DNA of 6,456 nucleotides from Bacillota bacterium (GCA_012510325.1 JAAZIG010000021.1:1-6456); one strand, 5' to 3'. Numbered from the stretch's first letter, positions 1 to 5,721 are shown. Program-made: numbers and translations. Notes: a model not told the origin generated them from the sequence alone.

Positions 1-26
1 CCGAATGATATCCCTCGCCCTGCGCC

Positions 27-82
27 GTCATCCTGAAGGCGTAGCCTGAAGGATCTGATCTGAGGCCGCCCTTGCTATACCC
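27..82. repeat. Intergenic dispersed-type repeat, copy 1
   Basis: The core runs from GTCATCCTGA to GAAGGATCTGAT (27-59) and is followed after about 14 bases by GCTATACCC (74-82). The second copy at 144-196 has the same order of blocks. The core is bounded by ATCCT and AGGAT, which are complementary, so it can fold into an imperfect hairpin. Inside this copy CCTGAAGG occurs twice and GGC-GTA-GCC forms a small inverted repeat. The motif resembles intergenic repeats with a 'TCATCCTGAGCG...GAAGGATCT' core that I recall from many bacterial genomes. I cannot tell from this window whether it is abundant in this genome. Confidence 0.65.
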
Positions 83-143
83 AACCGCACTACACGATGG
101 AAAATGAGCCGGGAGATCCGTCCCCGCGGCTCAGGTAATTTTT

Positions 144-196
144 GTCATCCTGAGCGGAGCGAAGGATCTGATTTGCGAACACCTATGGCTATACCC
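144..196. repeat. Intergenic dispersed-type repeat, copy 2
   Basis: This copy has GTCATCCTGAGCGGAGCGAA followed by GGATCTGAT (144-172), then a variable stretch and GCTATACCC (188-196). It matches copy 1 at both ends but is 4 bases shorter in the middle. The ATCCT/AGGAT ends pair and AGC/GCG-type bases inside allow a partial stem. The two cores start 117 bases apart, with unrelated sequence between the units. Confidence 0.65.
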
Positions 197-217
197 GGGG
201 CGTAACCTGAAGGAGCT
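197..217. repeat. Degenerate fragment of the same repeat
   Basis: GGCGTAACCTGAAGGA, directly after copy 2, matches GGCGTAGCCTGAAGGA of copy 1 (38-53) at all but one position. It lacks the leading GTCATCCTGA block, so it looks like a third, truncated copy. The rest of 1-322 contains no supportable gene. Confidence 0.4.
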
Positions 218-257
218 CGCTTTTGTTCACCGGGTGGTGGTTAGCACATCTACTGAA

Positions 258-317
258 TCGGCATTGCCAGGGCTCGCCGGAATAATATTCTGGCCGCCCC
301 ACCATTTATGCGATAAT
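258..317 (+). promoter_or_regulatory. Possible promoter(s) upstream of the M48-like gene
   Basis: Two A/T-rich blocks share ATAATATT (282-289 and 313-320) in an otherwise GC-rich stretch. TCGGCA (258-263), 17 bases, then AATAAT (281-286) matches the sigma-70-type consensus at 4 of 6 and 5 of 6 positions. GATAAT (312-317) is a second -10 candidate, but it has no good -35 element. If GATAAT is the true -10, transcription would begin around 324 and translation would have to start at the TTG at 359 rather than the ATG at 323. All of this is inferred from consensus matching. Confidence 0.3.
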
Positions 318-322
318 ATTTA

Positions 323-1276
323 ATGAAAGCACCAGGTCAGAAGGAGAAGGCGAAACGATTGACGGTCACCAACCTGCGCACCTTTAACAAATTGGGCGGC
401 GTCGTAGTCGCTCTGTTAGCTGTTTTTGTCTCCTCAGTAGCTGGGGAGAACAGTGAGATCATGCACCTGTTTTCCTATTGGGGACCGGTGGGGGCGGCTC
501 TGATATTCTTGATCGCCTATCTCGGGGAACCGTACTGGGTTCACCGGCTCCACCGCCGGAACGGGTGGCCGGATAGGCTGCCCTTCGAGTTGAATTTTTT
601 GCCGCACCGGTTTGGCCTGGAGCTGCGGGAGATCCTCTATTTTGAAACGGCGGTCGGAGAGCCGGCTTTTTCATCGGGGCATCCCCTTTCTCCCCGGCGG
701 ATCTACCTGCGCAAGGGAATGGAGGAGAGGTTCAATCAGCAACAGCTGCAGGGGCTCTTCGCCGCCCAGCTGGCAGAGCTGAGCCAGGAAAGAGATACCA
801 AGCTCTGGGCTGCCGGGGCCGCTGCTTTTGTGCTGCTTGTTTTTACTCCGTTGATCGTTCTGCATCTGCTTCCCGGGGTGATCGCCTCTTTTCAGCTGAT
901 GCTGGCGCTGATACCGCTTCTGATCGCCCTCCTGGATGTCATAATTATCTATCTGTCGAGGCATCTGGTCTATCTTTCCGATCGCCACGCCGCCCGTGTC
1001 CTCATTTATCCGGATTGTCTGTTAAGTTACTTGCAGGCCCATGCGCTGCTGGCAAAAGAGGAGGAGCAGAAAGTAGCACCCAGCACCGACAAGAAAAAGA
1101 AACGGCCCGGGCTGATGAAGAGAATCTCCGCTGCTTCCCCTTATCCCTCCCCCCGGGAGAGGCTGGCCAAATTGGGAGCGCTCTATCCTGAAGCGGAGCA
1201 GCTCCACCGGAAGCTGCAGGAAAAAGCGGTCGAGAAAAAGCCGCCCAAGAAACCCGGAGTGCGACTGACACGATGA
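323..1276 (+). CDS. Membrane-bound M48 (HtpX-like) peptidase homologue, predicted catalytically inactive
   Basis: This is a 317-residue membrane protein with hydrophobic segments at about 24-41, 52-68, 162-190 and 191-211 and a lysine-rich C-terminus. The order of blocks follows the M48/HtpX family: a PAFSSG block (114-119, HtpX 'NAFATG'), RRIYLRKGMEERF (125-137, HtpX 'vvvTxGLLExL'), then QLQGLFAAQLAELSQERD (141-158), which lines up with the 'EleaVlAHELaHirnrD' zinc helix. After two membrane helices, SRHLVYLSDRHAAR (212-225) matches 'SRxREyxADrxAA' and YPSPRERLAKL (274-284) matches the terminal 'HPPxeeRIxxL'. The HExxH motif has become AQLAE (148-152) and the third ligand Glu is V216, so no zinc site remains. 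The role is unknown; an inactive scaffold or regulator in the membrane is possible. No ribosome binding site precedes the ATG at 323. AAGGAGAAGG (341-350) precedes an in-frame TTG at 359, which may be the real start (305 residues). The methyltransferase follows after 34 bases. Confidence 0.8.
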   Translation: MKAPGQKEKAKRLTVTNLRTFNKLGGVVVALLAVFVSSVAGENSEIMHLFSYWGPVGAALIFLIAYLGEPYWVHRLHRRNGWPDRLPFELNFLPHRFGLELREILYFETAVGEPAFSSGHPLSPRRIYLRKGMEERFNQQQLQGLFAAQLAELSQERDTKLWAAGAAAFVLLVFTPLIVLHLLPGVIASFQLMLALIPLLIALLDVIIIYLSRHLVYLSDRHAARVLIYPDCLLSYLQAHALLAKEEEQKVAPSTDKKKKRPGLMKRISAASPYPSPRERLAKLGALYPEAEQLHRKLQEKAVEKKPPKKPGVRLTR

Positions 1277-1296
1277 ACTGTTTATAATTTCGCTAC

Positions 1297-1304
1297 AGGA
1301 GGGG
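1297..1304 (+). promoter_or_regulatory. Strong ribosome binding site that decides the methyltransferase start
   Basis: AGGAGGGG is a near-perfect Shine-Dalgarno sequence. Counting 8 bases from AGGAGG places initiation at base 1311, the GTT codon that begins the conserved N-terminal block of the methyltransferase. It lies over 70 bases upstream of the first conventional in-frame start (GTG 1383). Confidence 0.7.
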
Positions 1305-1310
1305 ATAACC

Positions 1311-1991
1311 GTTTCTTTTGATAAGATCGCTTCCAGTTATGACTGCTGGTACACCACTTCCCTGGGGCGCTTCGCCGATGAGGTGGAGACTGCCCTGGCC
1401 TTCGCGCTGTTTGCGGTGCGGCCGGGGGAACTGATCCTGGACGCCGCTTGCGGCACCGGGAACTTCAGCCTGAAACTGGCCCGCAAAGGCGCCCAAGTGG
1501 TGGGGGTGGATCTGGCCCCGGGCATGCTCGCGGTGGCCCAAGAAAAGGCGGTGCGGGAGGGGTTGCCGGTCAGCTTGGTGCAGGCGGATCTTTGCCGCCT
1601 TCCTTACCCGGCCAACCACTTCGACGGGGTAATCTGCATGGCCGCTTTTGAGTTCATCCCCGAACCGCAAACAGCCTTCAACGAGCTGATCCGTGTGCTC
1701 AAACCCGGGGGCAACCTGCTCATCGGGACGATCAACCGGGAAAGCGTCTGGGGTGCTCTTTACAAGGAGCAGGCTCAAAAAGGCGACTCCATTTACCGGC
1801 GCGCCCGTTTCATGAGCATGCAGGAACTGATCGACCTGGACCGCGCAAACCTCGAGCGGACCGGGCAGTGCCTCTTCGTCAACCCCGACAGCAGCCCGGA
1901 GCATTTCAAGCAGGAGGAAAAAGCGAGCCTGGGAGGCCGGGGGGGCTTTGTCGCCGCGCTCTGGCGGAAACCGCCCACGGCGAAAGATTAG
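1311..1991 (+). CDS. Class I SAM-dependent methyltransferase (Methyltransf_11/UbiE-like)
   Basis: This is a soluble methyltransferase of 226 residues when read from 1311. Motif I is LILDAACGTGNF (41-52) with the GxGxG-type loop that binds SAM. The acidic end of strand 2 is in GVDLAPGML (65-73), QADL (91-94) contacts the adenine region, FDGVICMAAFEF (104-115) is the motif before strand 4, and LKPGGNLLIGTIN (130-142) is the usual post-motif. The substrate cannot be read from sequence. The first conventional in-frame start is GTG 1383, but the reading frame is open upstream and encodes FDKIASSYDCWYTTSLGRF (3-21), which matches the 'FDxiAxxYDxWYxTxxGxf' N-terminus common in this family. The ribosome binding site at 1297-1304 also sits ahead of that block. 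The expected initiator position is GTT, so either a non-standard start, a GTG-to-GTT change, or a sequence error is involved. The gene is probably cotranscribed with the M48-like gene upstream. Confidence 0.85.
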   Translation, partial: VSFDKIASSYDCWYTTSLGRFADEVETALAFALFAVRPGELILDAACGTGNFSLKLARKGAQVVGVDLAPGMLAVAQEKAVREGLPVSLVQADLCRLPYPANHFDGVICMAAFEFIPEPQTAFNELIRVLKPGGNLLIGTINRESVWGALYKEQAQKGDSIYRRARFMSMQELIDLDRANLERTGQCLFVNPDSSPEHFKQEEKASLGGRGGFVAALWRKPPTAKD

Positions 1992-2021
1992 CCCGGTTGG
2001 GGCCTCTTTCTACACAGACTT

Positions 2022-2044
2022 CCTCTTGGAGCAGAGGCGTCTTT
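2022..2044 (+). terminator. Weak candidate terminator after the methyltransferase
   Basis: CCTCT (2022-2026), a 6-base loop, and AGAGG (2033-2037) form a short stem followed by CGTCTTT. A competing longer-looped stem is GCCTCT (2002-2007) with AGAGGC (2033-2038). The site lies between two convergent genes (stop codons at 1991 and 2061), where a terminator is expected. The stem is short and the T tract is poor, so the call is tentative. Confidence 0.35.
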
Positions 2045-2060
2045 AGCTCCCCGGCCGGCT

Positions 2061-2546
2061 TTACTTCAGGAACCGCTCCTCGATGAGGTCGACCAGGCCG
2101 GCGCTGTCGTCTAAGGTAAACTCCGGCACCCCGATATTCAGGGGAACATCGGTCGCCACGGCCAACAGCTCCTCCTTTTTGCAGAGAAGCTCAGTGGATC
2201 TCTCCGGCCGGTATACCTCGATCTTCGGCTTATCCTGCCTTTTGTAGCCCTCCGTCAGAATCAGGTCCACCTGTTCGATCCGGGCTGCGATTTCATCCAA
2301 AGTCCTCTCCCGGTCCACCTTTTCGATAATGGCCACCTTCTCCCTGGAGGAAATGATCACCATATCGGCGCCAGCCTGGGCATGCCGCCAGGTATCCTTG
2401 CCCGGCTGGTCGATGCTAAAACCGTGCGCATCATGCTTGATCGTTGCCACCCGGTAGCCTCTCCTTTTTAATTCCGGCAGCAACTTCTCCAAAAGTGTTG
2501 TTTTCCCCACATTGGATTTTCCGACAACAGAGATTATGGGAATCAT
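2061..2546 (-). CDS. mobB: MobB: molybdopterin-guanine dinucleotide biosynthesis adaptor GTPase
   Basis: This is a 161-residue cytosolic P-loop protein, a usual length for a stand-alone MobB. The Walker A motif GKSNVGKTT is at 9-17, close to the N-terminus. It is followed by the MobB-typical TIKHDAHGF (35-43), GKDTWRHAQAGAD (49-61), and DLILTEGYKRQDKPKIEVYR (94-113), where the acidic strand acts as Walker B and EGYK is a family hallmark. MobB binds GTP and assists MobA in attaching a nucleotide to molybdopterin for molybdoenzymes. It is usually dispensable. A likely ribosome binding site (GAAGGGTGGG) ends about 10 bases before the ATG. It lies 123 bases downstream of the NCS2 permease on the same strand and may also have its own promoter. 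The identification is firm; a link to the permease is only inferred from adjacency. Confidence 0.93.
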   Translation of the reverse strand: MIPIISVVGKSNVGKTTLLEKLLPELKRRGYRVATIKHDAHGFSIDQPGKDTWRHAQAGADMVIISSREKVAIIEKVDRERTLDEIAARIEQVDLILTEGYKRQDKPKIEVYRPERSTELLCKKEELLAVATDVPLNIGVPEFTLDDSAGLVDLIEERFLK

Positions 2547-2572
2547 TGCAGCGAACCCACCCTTCCATCTTG

Positions 2573-2578
2573 ATTATA
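2573..2578 (-). promoter_or_regulatory. Possible -10 element of a mobB promoter
   Basis: Read on the minus strand, this is a perfect TATAAT in a GC-rich setting, 26 bases before the mobB ATG. Starting transcription about 7 bases further on would give a leader of roughly 20 bases that still contains the ribosome binding site. The matching -35 position reads CTGCCG, a poor match, so mobB could also be transcribed by read-through from the permease gene. Confidence 0.4.
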
Positions 2579-2590
2579 TTCCGGCTCTTC

Positions 2591-2608
2591 CCCGGCGGCA
2601 GCGCCGGG
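2591..2608. other. Perfect GC-rich hairpin between the permease and mobB
   Basis: CCCGGCG (2591-2597), loop GCAG, and CGCCGGG (2602-2608) make a fully paired 7-base stem with a 4-base loop. It lies downstream of the permease stop codon and just upstream of the mobB -10 candidate. Neither strand has a T run after the stem, so it is not a standard intrinsic terminator. It could protect the 3' end of permease mRNA or act in Rho-dependent or pausing contexts. A G/C run at 2630-2655 (CCCC, GGGGGGG, AAG, CCCC) can form further short hairpins in the same gap. Confidence 0.5.
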
Positions 2609-2669
2609 ATGCCCTTGCAGAGTTGTCCTCCCCGCAGTGAAGGGGGGGAAGCCCCTCAGAACCGCCACT

Positions 2670-3956
2670 TTATTTCCTAAAGATCAGATGTTCCATGAGC
2701 AGCACCGCCAGCACCCCGACGACAAAGCCGTTGCCAAGAACCGGTCTGAGGACAACGGGGAAGGTATTGAGGGCACTGTCCGGAAGAAAGGAGATGATGA
2801 TACTAAGCATCAGGGGTAACCCCATTACCAGGCCCCGTTCAAAGCTGAAAGGCTCCTCCGAATCCAAAGCCATCGTCAGCCCCGCCGCCACCTGCGAGCA
2901 CATGATATAGAGGAGGATGCTTCCGATAATAACCGGCGGCACGGCACCCATAAAGGCGATCGCCGGGGGCATAAACGCGATCGCCACGAGGATGATCCCG
3001 GCAGGGATCAGGGTGTACCGCGAACCGCACTTTGTTGAGGCGATCACCCCGGGGCTCAGCGAGAAGTTAACCGGGCCGATGACACCGAGCAGACCGGCTA
3101 AAAAGTTCAGCAAACCGGTCAGCGAGAGGCCCCGGGAGACGCGCGTGGGCATCTCGTCGGGTTTCAGGATCCCGCCAACAGAGTAGATTGAACCGAGGTC
3201 GTTGATCGAAAGAGCCAAAAAACAGATCAAAAAGGAGATGATTACGCCCGGATCAAAAGAGGGCTTCAGGTTCATCTGCCGGAAGAAGCCGGCGAAAAAG
3301 CTGCCTTCAGGGCGGGTCAGAGCCAAGCTCTGCGGAAACAGCAGCAGATAGACAACTGTGCCGACGACAAGCGCCCACAGGAGCAGCGTTGAGCTCCAGA
3401 ATCCGCGGGCGCGCCGGTTGATCCAGAAGAGGCCCAAGACGAAGATCAAGGAAAATAGGAGGTTCGGCAGGGCCTGCTGCGCTGCTGCCTCGGCCACAAT
3501 CAGGTCAAGGATCATCGGAGTGAGGGTAAAAGCGATCAGTATGAGGATAGTGGCCACAACCGGCGGGGTAAACAGCCTTCGCAGATAATTAAAGAGCCCG
3601 GCAATATTCAAAAGGAAAAGAGCGAGCCCCCCGACAGCGATGGCGGTATAGATCGCCCCCAGGCCGGCGTCGCGGCTGGCGACGATGCCCACCAACAAAA
3701 TGGTGGCGGGACCGATGATCAGCGGCAGGCGGTGGCCCCAAAGCAGCTGGGCCAGCAGAGAGAGCCCCGTGATAAAAAATATCTTCTGGATGTAGACGAT
3801 CTGTGCTCCGGGGTCGCTGAAATGCAAACCGGCAACAATTTTTCCGACAATGAGCACCACCGGTACAGCGATGGCGAACCACTGCAGCCCCAGGAGAATC
3901 AATTCCAGAAAAGGAGGCACCTCATCCAGGCCGTATTTTAATTTTAACGAGCTCAT
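2670..3956 (-). CDS. NCS2-type nucleobase (uracil/xanthine permease family) transporter, atypical
   Basis: This is a 428-residue, very hydrophobic protein with about 12-14 membrane segments, matching the length of NCS2 (UraA/XanQ/PbuX) transporters. The N-terminal block YGLDEVPPFLELILLGLQWF (8-27) matches 'YgvddxPPfxxxxLLGLQHx', but with W replacing the usual His. RLPLIIGPA (76-84) is the 'lPxvxGpS' region, and AVPPVIIGSILL (338-349) is the conserved 'vPxPVxGGxxL' segment. The two half-helix motifs diverge: the TM8 region is SINDLGSIYSV (250-260) instead of an E-x-x-G-H/D pattern, and the TM10 region is NFSLSPGVIAST (297-308) instead of 'GENxGVxxxT'. The substrate is therefore uncertain; a purine, uracil or related anion is a family-level guess. 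The start is secure: GAAGGGAG lies 6 bases before the ATG. mobB follows on the same strand, and the upstream gap of 167 bases probably holds its promoter. Confidence 0.85.
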   Translation of the reverse strand: MSSLKLKYGLDEVPPFLELILLGLQWFAIAVPVVLIVGKIVAGLHFSDPGAQIVYIQKIFFITGLSLLAQLLWGHRLPLIIGPATILLVGIVASRDAGLGAIYTAIAVGGLALFLLNIAGLFNYLRRLFTPPVVATILILIAFTLTPMILDLIVAEAAAQQALPNLLFSLIFVLGLFWINRRARGFWSSTLLLWALVVGTVVYLLLFPQSLALTRPEGSFFAGFFRQMNLKPSFDPGVIISFLICFLALSINDLGSIYSVGGILKPDEMPTRVSRGLSLTGLLNFLAGLLGVIGPVNFSLSPGVIASTKCGSRYTLIPAGIILVAIAFMPPAIAFMGAVPPVIIGSILLYIMCSQVAAGLTMALDSEEPFSFERGLVMGLPLMLSIIISFLPDSALNTFPVVLRPVLGNGFVVGVLAVLLMEHLIFRK

Positions 3957-4123
3957 CCGGATCTCCCTTCAACCGCTCGGGGAAGCGAATAACTATTACT
4001 GTACTGCTATTAACTTTCTCCTGATCTGCGGAAATTCCTTTAAGATCCGGCGATCTCTGTATGGCCGCCATGCTTTGGGGGCGGCAATATACGAGATTCT
4101 TTTGAGCGCTGCCCTCGGCGGAA
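3957..4123. other. Gap between the HAD gene and the permease
   Basis: This 167-base region contains the permease ribosome binding site (GAAGGGAG, minus strand, 3963-3970) and an A/T-richer stretch at about 3988-4045, where a minus-strand permease promoter probably lies. I could not pick a convincing -35/-10 pair. No purine-riboswitch core or other RNA element was recognised. One arm of the long inverted repeat described separately lies at 4103-4113. Confidence 0.4.
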
Positions 4124-4155
4124 CTAGGGCAAAAGGAAATCTCTGGCAGCGCTCA
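4103..4155. repeat. 11-base perfect inverted repeat across the 3' end of the HAD gene
   Basis: TGAGCGCTGCC (4103-4113) and GGCAGCGCTCA (4145-4155) are perfect complements with 31 bases between them. The right arm is inside the last codons of the HAD gene and the left arm lies just after its TAG stop (4124-4126). A nested stem, GCCCT (4111-4115) with AGGGC (4126-4130), would compete for part of the left arm. No T tract follows on either strand, so a classical intrinsic terminator is unlikely, although the site marks the end of the thi operon. It may be a Rho-dependent end or a 3' stabilising structure. Confidence 0.6.
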
Positions 4156-4915
4156 CCAGCGCGGGGAAGGTGTCTCCCTGCCGGCAGACAAAAGGATAGA
4201 CTCTGACCGGGGCGTTCCAGCAGTTTTCGATGGCGGCAACTGTTCTGTTTTTTCGGGCGGCATACTTTTCTGGAGCGGCGTAGCTGTCGTCGGCCTGCTC
4301 GTTGCCGCCGAAGTCATCCACCAGCAGCACCACTGCGGGGGCCGCCGCGATCCCGTGACGGTGCAGTGCTTCCCAGAAGGAGACGCTCTCTTTGAGTGCG
4401 CCCAGGTCTGCCGAATTGGCCACCAGGATACAACCGGACCGGGGCTCCAGCGCCGGAACGGCGGACAGTCTCAGCGCCGCCAGCTGCTTGACGATATGGC
4501 TGGTGGCCTCGGCGTAATGGTCGGTGGCGACAACGACGGTTTGCTGCCGGAGCAACCGCTGCAGGATGGGCGCCCACAGGGGTTCGATTGCCGAGGAGCG
4601 CAGATAAGCTGCGGTGAAGCGGTCGGCGGCAGCAAAGACTGCCTCCGGGGCGGGATATTTCCCTCGCGCTGCCGCCAGGCGCAGCAGACCTTCACCGAGC
4701 AGGTTCCGGTAACCCTGGGCAGTGGTGCTCCCCTCAGGCCAGGCGGGGTTGATTATCTCACTCCAGAAAGCGGCCAGATCGAGGCCCAGAGCGGTTAATC
4801 CGGAATCAGACAGTGCCCGCTGCAAATTTTGCCGCTCTCCGAAAGCGGCTGCCCCGGGGCTGAGCACACCGGAAAAATCGAGGACCGCCAGAGCGGGACC
4901 CGGCCTCTTTCTCAA
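4124..4915 (-). CDS. HAD-superfamily protein, translationally coupled to thiD
   Basis: This 263-residue soluble protein shows all four HAD motifs. Motif I is LAVLDFSGVLS (9-19) with D13 as predicted nucleophile, but the +2 position is S15 rather than the Asp that acts as acid/base in HAD phosphatases. A helical cap probably spans about 20-115. Motif II is VVVATDHYAEAT (127-138) with T131. Motif III is likely K175 in NSADLGALKESVSFWEAL (167-184), which aligns with 'SsevGvrKPdxxIFexAL'. Motif IV is VVLLVDDFGGNEQAD (195-209) with D200 and D201. Start is TTG, sharing bases with the thiD stop as TTGA, with GGAG about 8 bases upstream inside thiD. This coupling puts it in the thiamine operon, where a phosphatase acting on thiamine monophosphate or a pathway intermediate would make sense. 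The altered motif I leaves room for a non-phosphatase or damaged enzyme. Substrate not known. Confidence 0.75.
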   Translation of the reverse strand: MRKRPGPALAVLDFSGVLSPGAAAFGERQNLQRALSDSGLTALGLDLAAFWSEIINPAWPEGSTTAQGYRNLLGEGLLRLAAARGKYPAPEAVFAAADRFTAAYLRSSAIEPLWAPILQRLLRQQTVVVATDHYAEATSHIVKQLAALRLSAVPALEPRSGCILVANSADLGALKESVSFWEALHRHGIAAAPAVVLLVDDFGGNEQADDSYAAPEKYAARKNRTVAAIENCWNAPVRVYPFVCRQGDTFPALVSAARDFLLP

Positions 4916-5721
4916 GACCAGTGCTCCCAGAGATGATGGACCGGCCCATGACCGGAACCCAGCCGGTAGCCGGCGCCTTTTTCCAGCGCTCCGCTCAGAT
5001 AGTCTTTGGCCCGGTGCACCGCTTCATTCAGAGCTAGTCCGCGGGCCAGGCCGGCGGCAATTGCCGAAGAGAGGGTGCAGCCGGTTCCATGGGTGTTCAC
5101 AGTGCGCACCCTGGCAGCGTCAAAAAAGGTGACGCGATCTTCATGCCTTTCGTAAAGCAGATCAGGGCTGCGCTCGCCCTCCAGATGGCCCCCTTTTACA
5201 AGGACCGCCGCCGGCCCCAAAAGGGCCAGATCGCGGGCGGCTGCCTCCATCTCCTCCCGCCTCTCGAGGGGGCGCCCCAGAAGAACGGCCGCTTCCGGCA
5301 GGTTGGGAGTGATCAGGGTGGCCAGCGGCAGCAGCAGCGCCGCAAGTGCCTGCGCCGCCTCTTCCTGGAGCAGGCGGTCTCCGCTCTTGGCCACCATTAC
5401 CGGGTCGAGAACAATATTCGAGATCTCGTAACGCTGCAGGTTATCCGCCACCGTTTTGATAATATCCGGTGAATGGAGCATGCCGATCTTGACCGCATCA
5501 GCTCCGATGTCGGTAAGAACCGCCTCCAGCTGCCGGTCGACAAAATCGGGCGAAACGGGGGAAATAGCACTTACTCCGCGGGTATTCTGTGCCGTTAAGG
5601 CGGTAATAACCGAAAGACCATAACAGCCCAGGGCGGCAAAGGTTTTCAGGTCAGCCTGAATCCCCGCCCCGCCTCCACTGTCGGAACCGGCAATGGTCAA
5701 AGCACGATAATAATTTTTCAT
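4912..5721 (-). CDS. thiD: ThiD: hydroxymethylpyrimidine / HMP-phosphate kinase
   Basis: This 269-residue ribokinase-fold enzyme phosphorylates HMP and then HMP-P to HMP-PP for thiamine synthesis in the cytosol. The N-terminal signature AGSDSGGGAGIQADLKTF (11-28) forms the HMP-binding and glycine-rich region. GYGLSVITALTAQNT-type sequence (33-47, here starting CYG), KIGML (78-82) and LDPVMVAKSGDRLL (105-118) are ThiD hallmarks. K176-G-G and NTHGTGCTLSSAIAAGLA (209-226) form the phosphate/anion-hole region with the conserved Cys215. Length is normal for single-domain ThiD, with no ThiE or ThiN fusion. AAGGAG lies 8 bases before the ATG and is encoded by the last codons of thiE, 5 bases upstream. 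The stop overlaps the start of the HAD gene. The assignment is firm. Confidence 0.97.
   Translation of the reverse strand: MKNYYRALTIAGSDSGGGAGIQADLKTFAALGCYGLSVITALTAQNTRGVSAISPVSPDFVDRQLEAVLTDIGADAVKIGMLHSPDIIKTVADNLQRYEISNIVLDPVMVAKSGDRLLQEEAAQALAALLLPLATLITPNLPEAAVLLGRPLERREEMEAAARDLALLGPAAVLVKGGHLEGERSPDLLYERHEDRVTFFDAARVRTVNTHGTGCTLSSAIAAGLARGLALNEAVHRAKDYLSGALEKGAGYRLGSGHGPVHHLWEHWS

Noticed and set aside
38..66. TPP riboswitch fragment (CCTGAAGGATCTGATCTGAG)
   Set aside because: The words resemble parts of a THI box, but the conserved order and the other helices are absent, and the sequence belongs to the repeat; it also sits far from the thi genes and next to a plus-strand gene.
27..217. 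CRISPR array
   Set aside because: Only two full copies with unequal lengths and a far-spaced, non-uniform gap; the units look like hairpin-type intergenic repeats.
1278..1280. In-frame CTG at 1278 as the methyltransferase start
   Set aside because: It lies upstream of the strong ribosome binding site and would add residues that do not match the family N-terminus.
1293..1904. 203-residue minus-strand open frame opposite the methyltransferase
   Set aside because: It is the antisense shadow of a clear methyltransferase, shows no recognisable motif, and is open because of high-GC codon use.
3957..4123. Purine riboswitch ahead of the permease
   Set aside because: The conserved loop and three-way junction bases of the purine riboswitch were not found on the minus strand.
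4355..4798. 147-residue plus-strand open frame opposite the HAD gene
   Set aside because: It is glycine/glutamine-rich and lacks any family motif; the minus-strand HAD frame explains the sequence.
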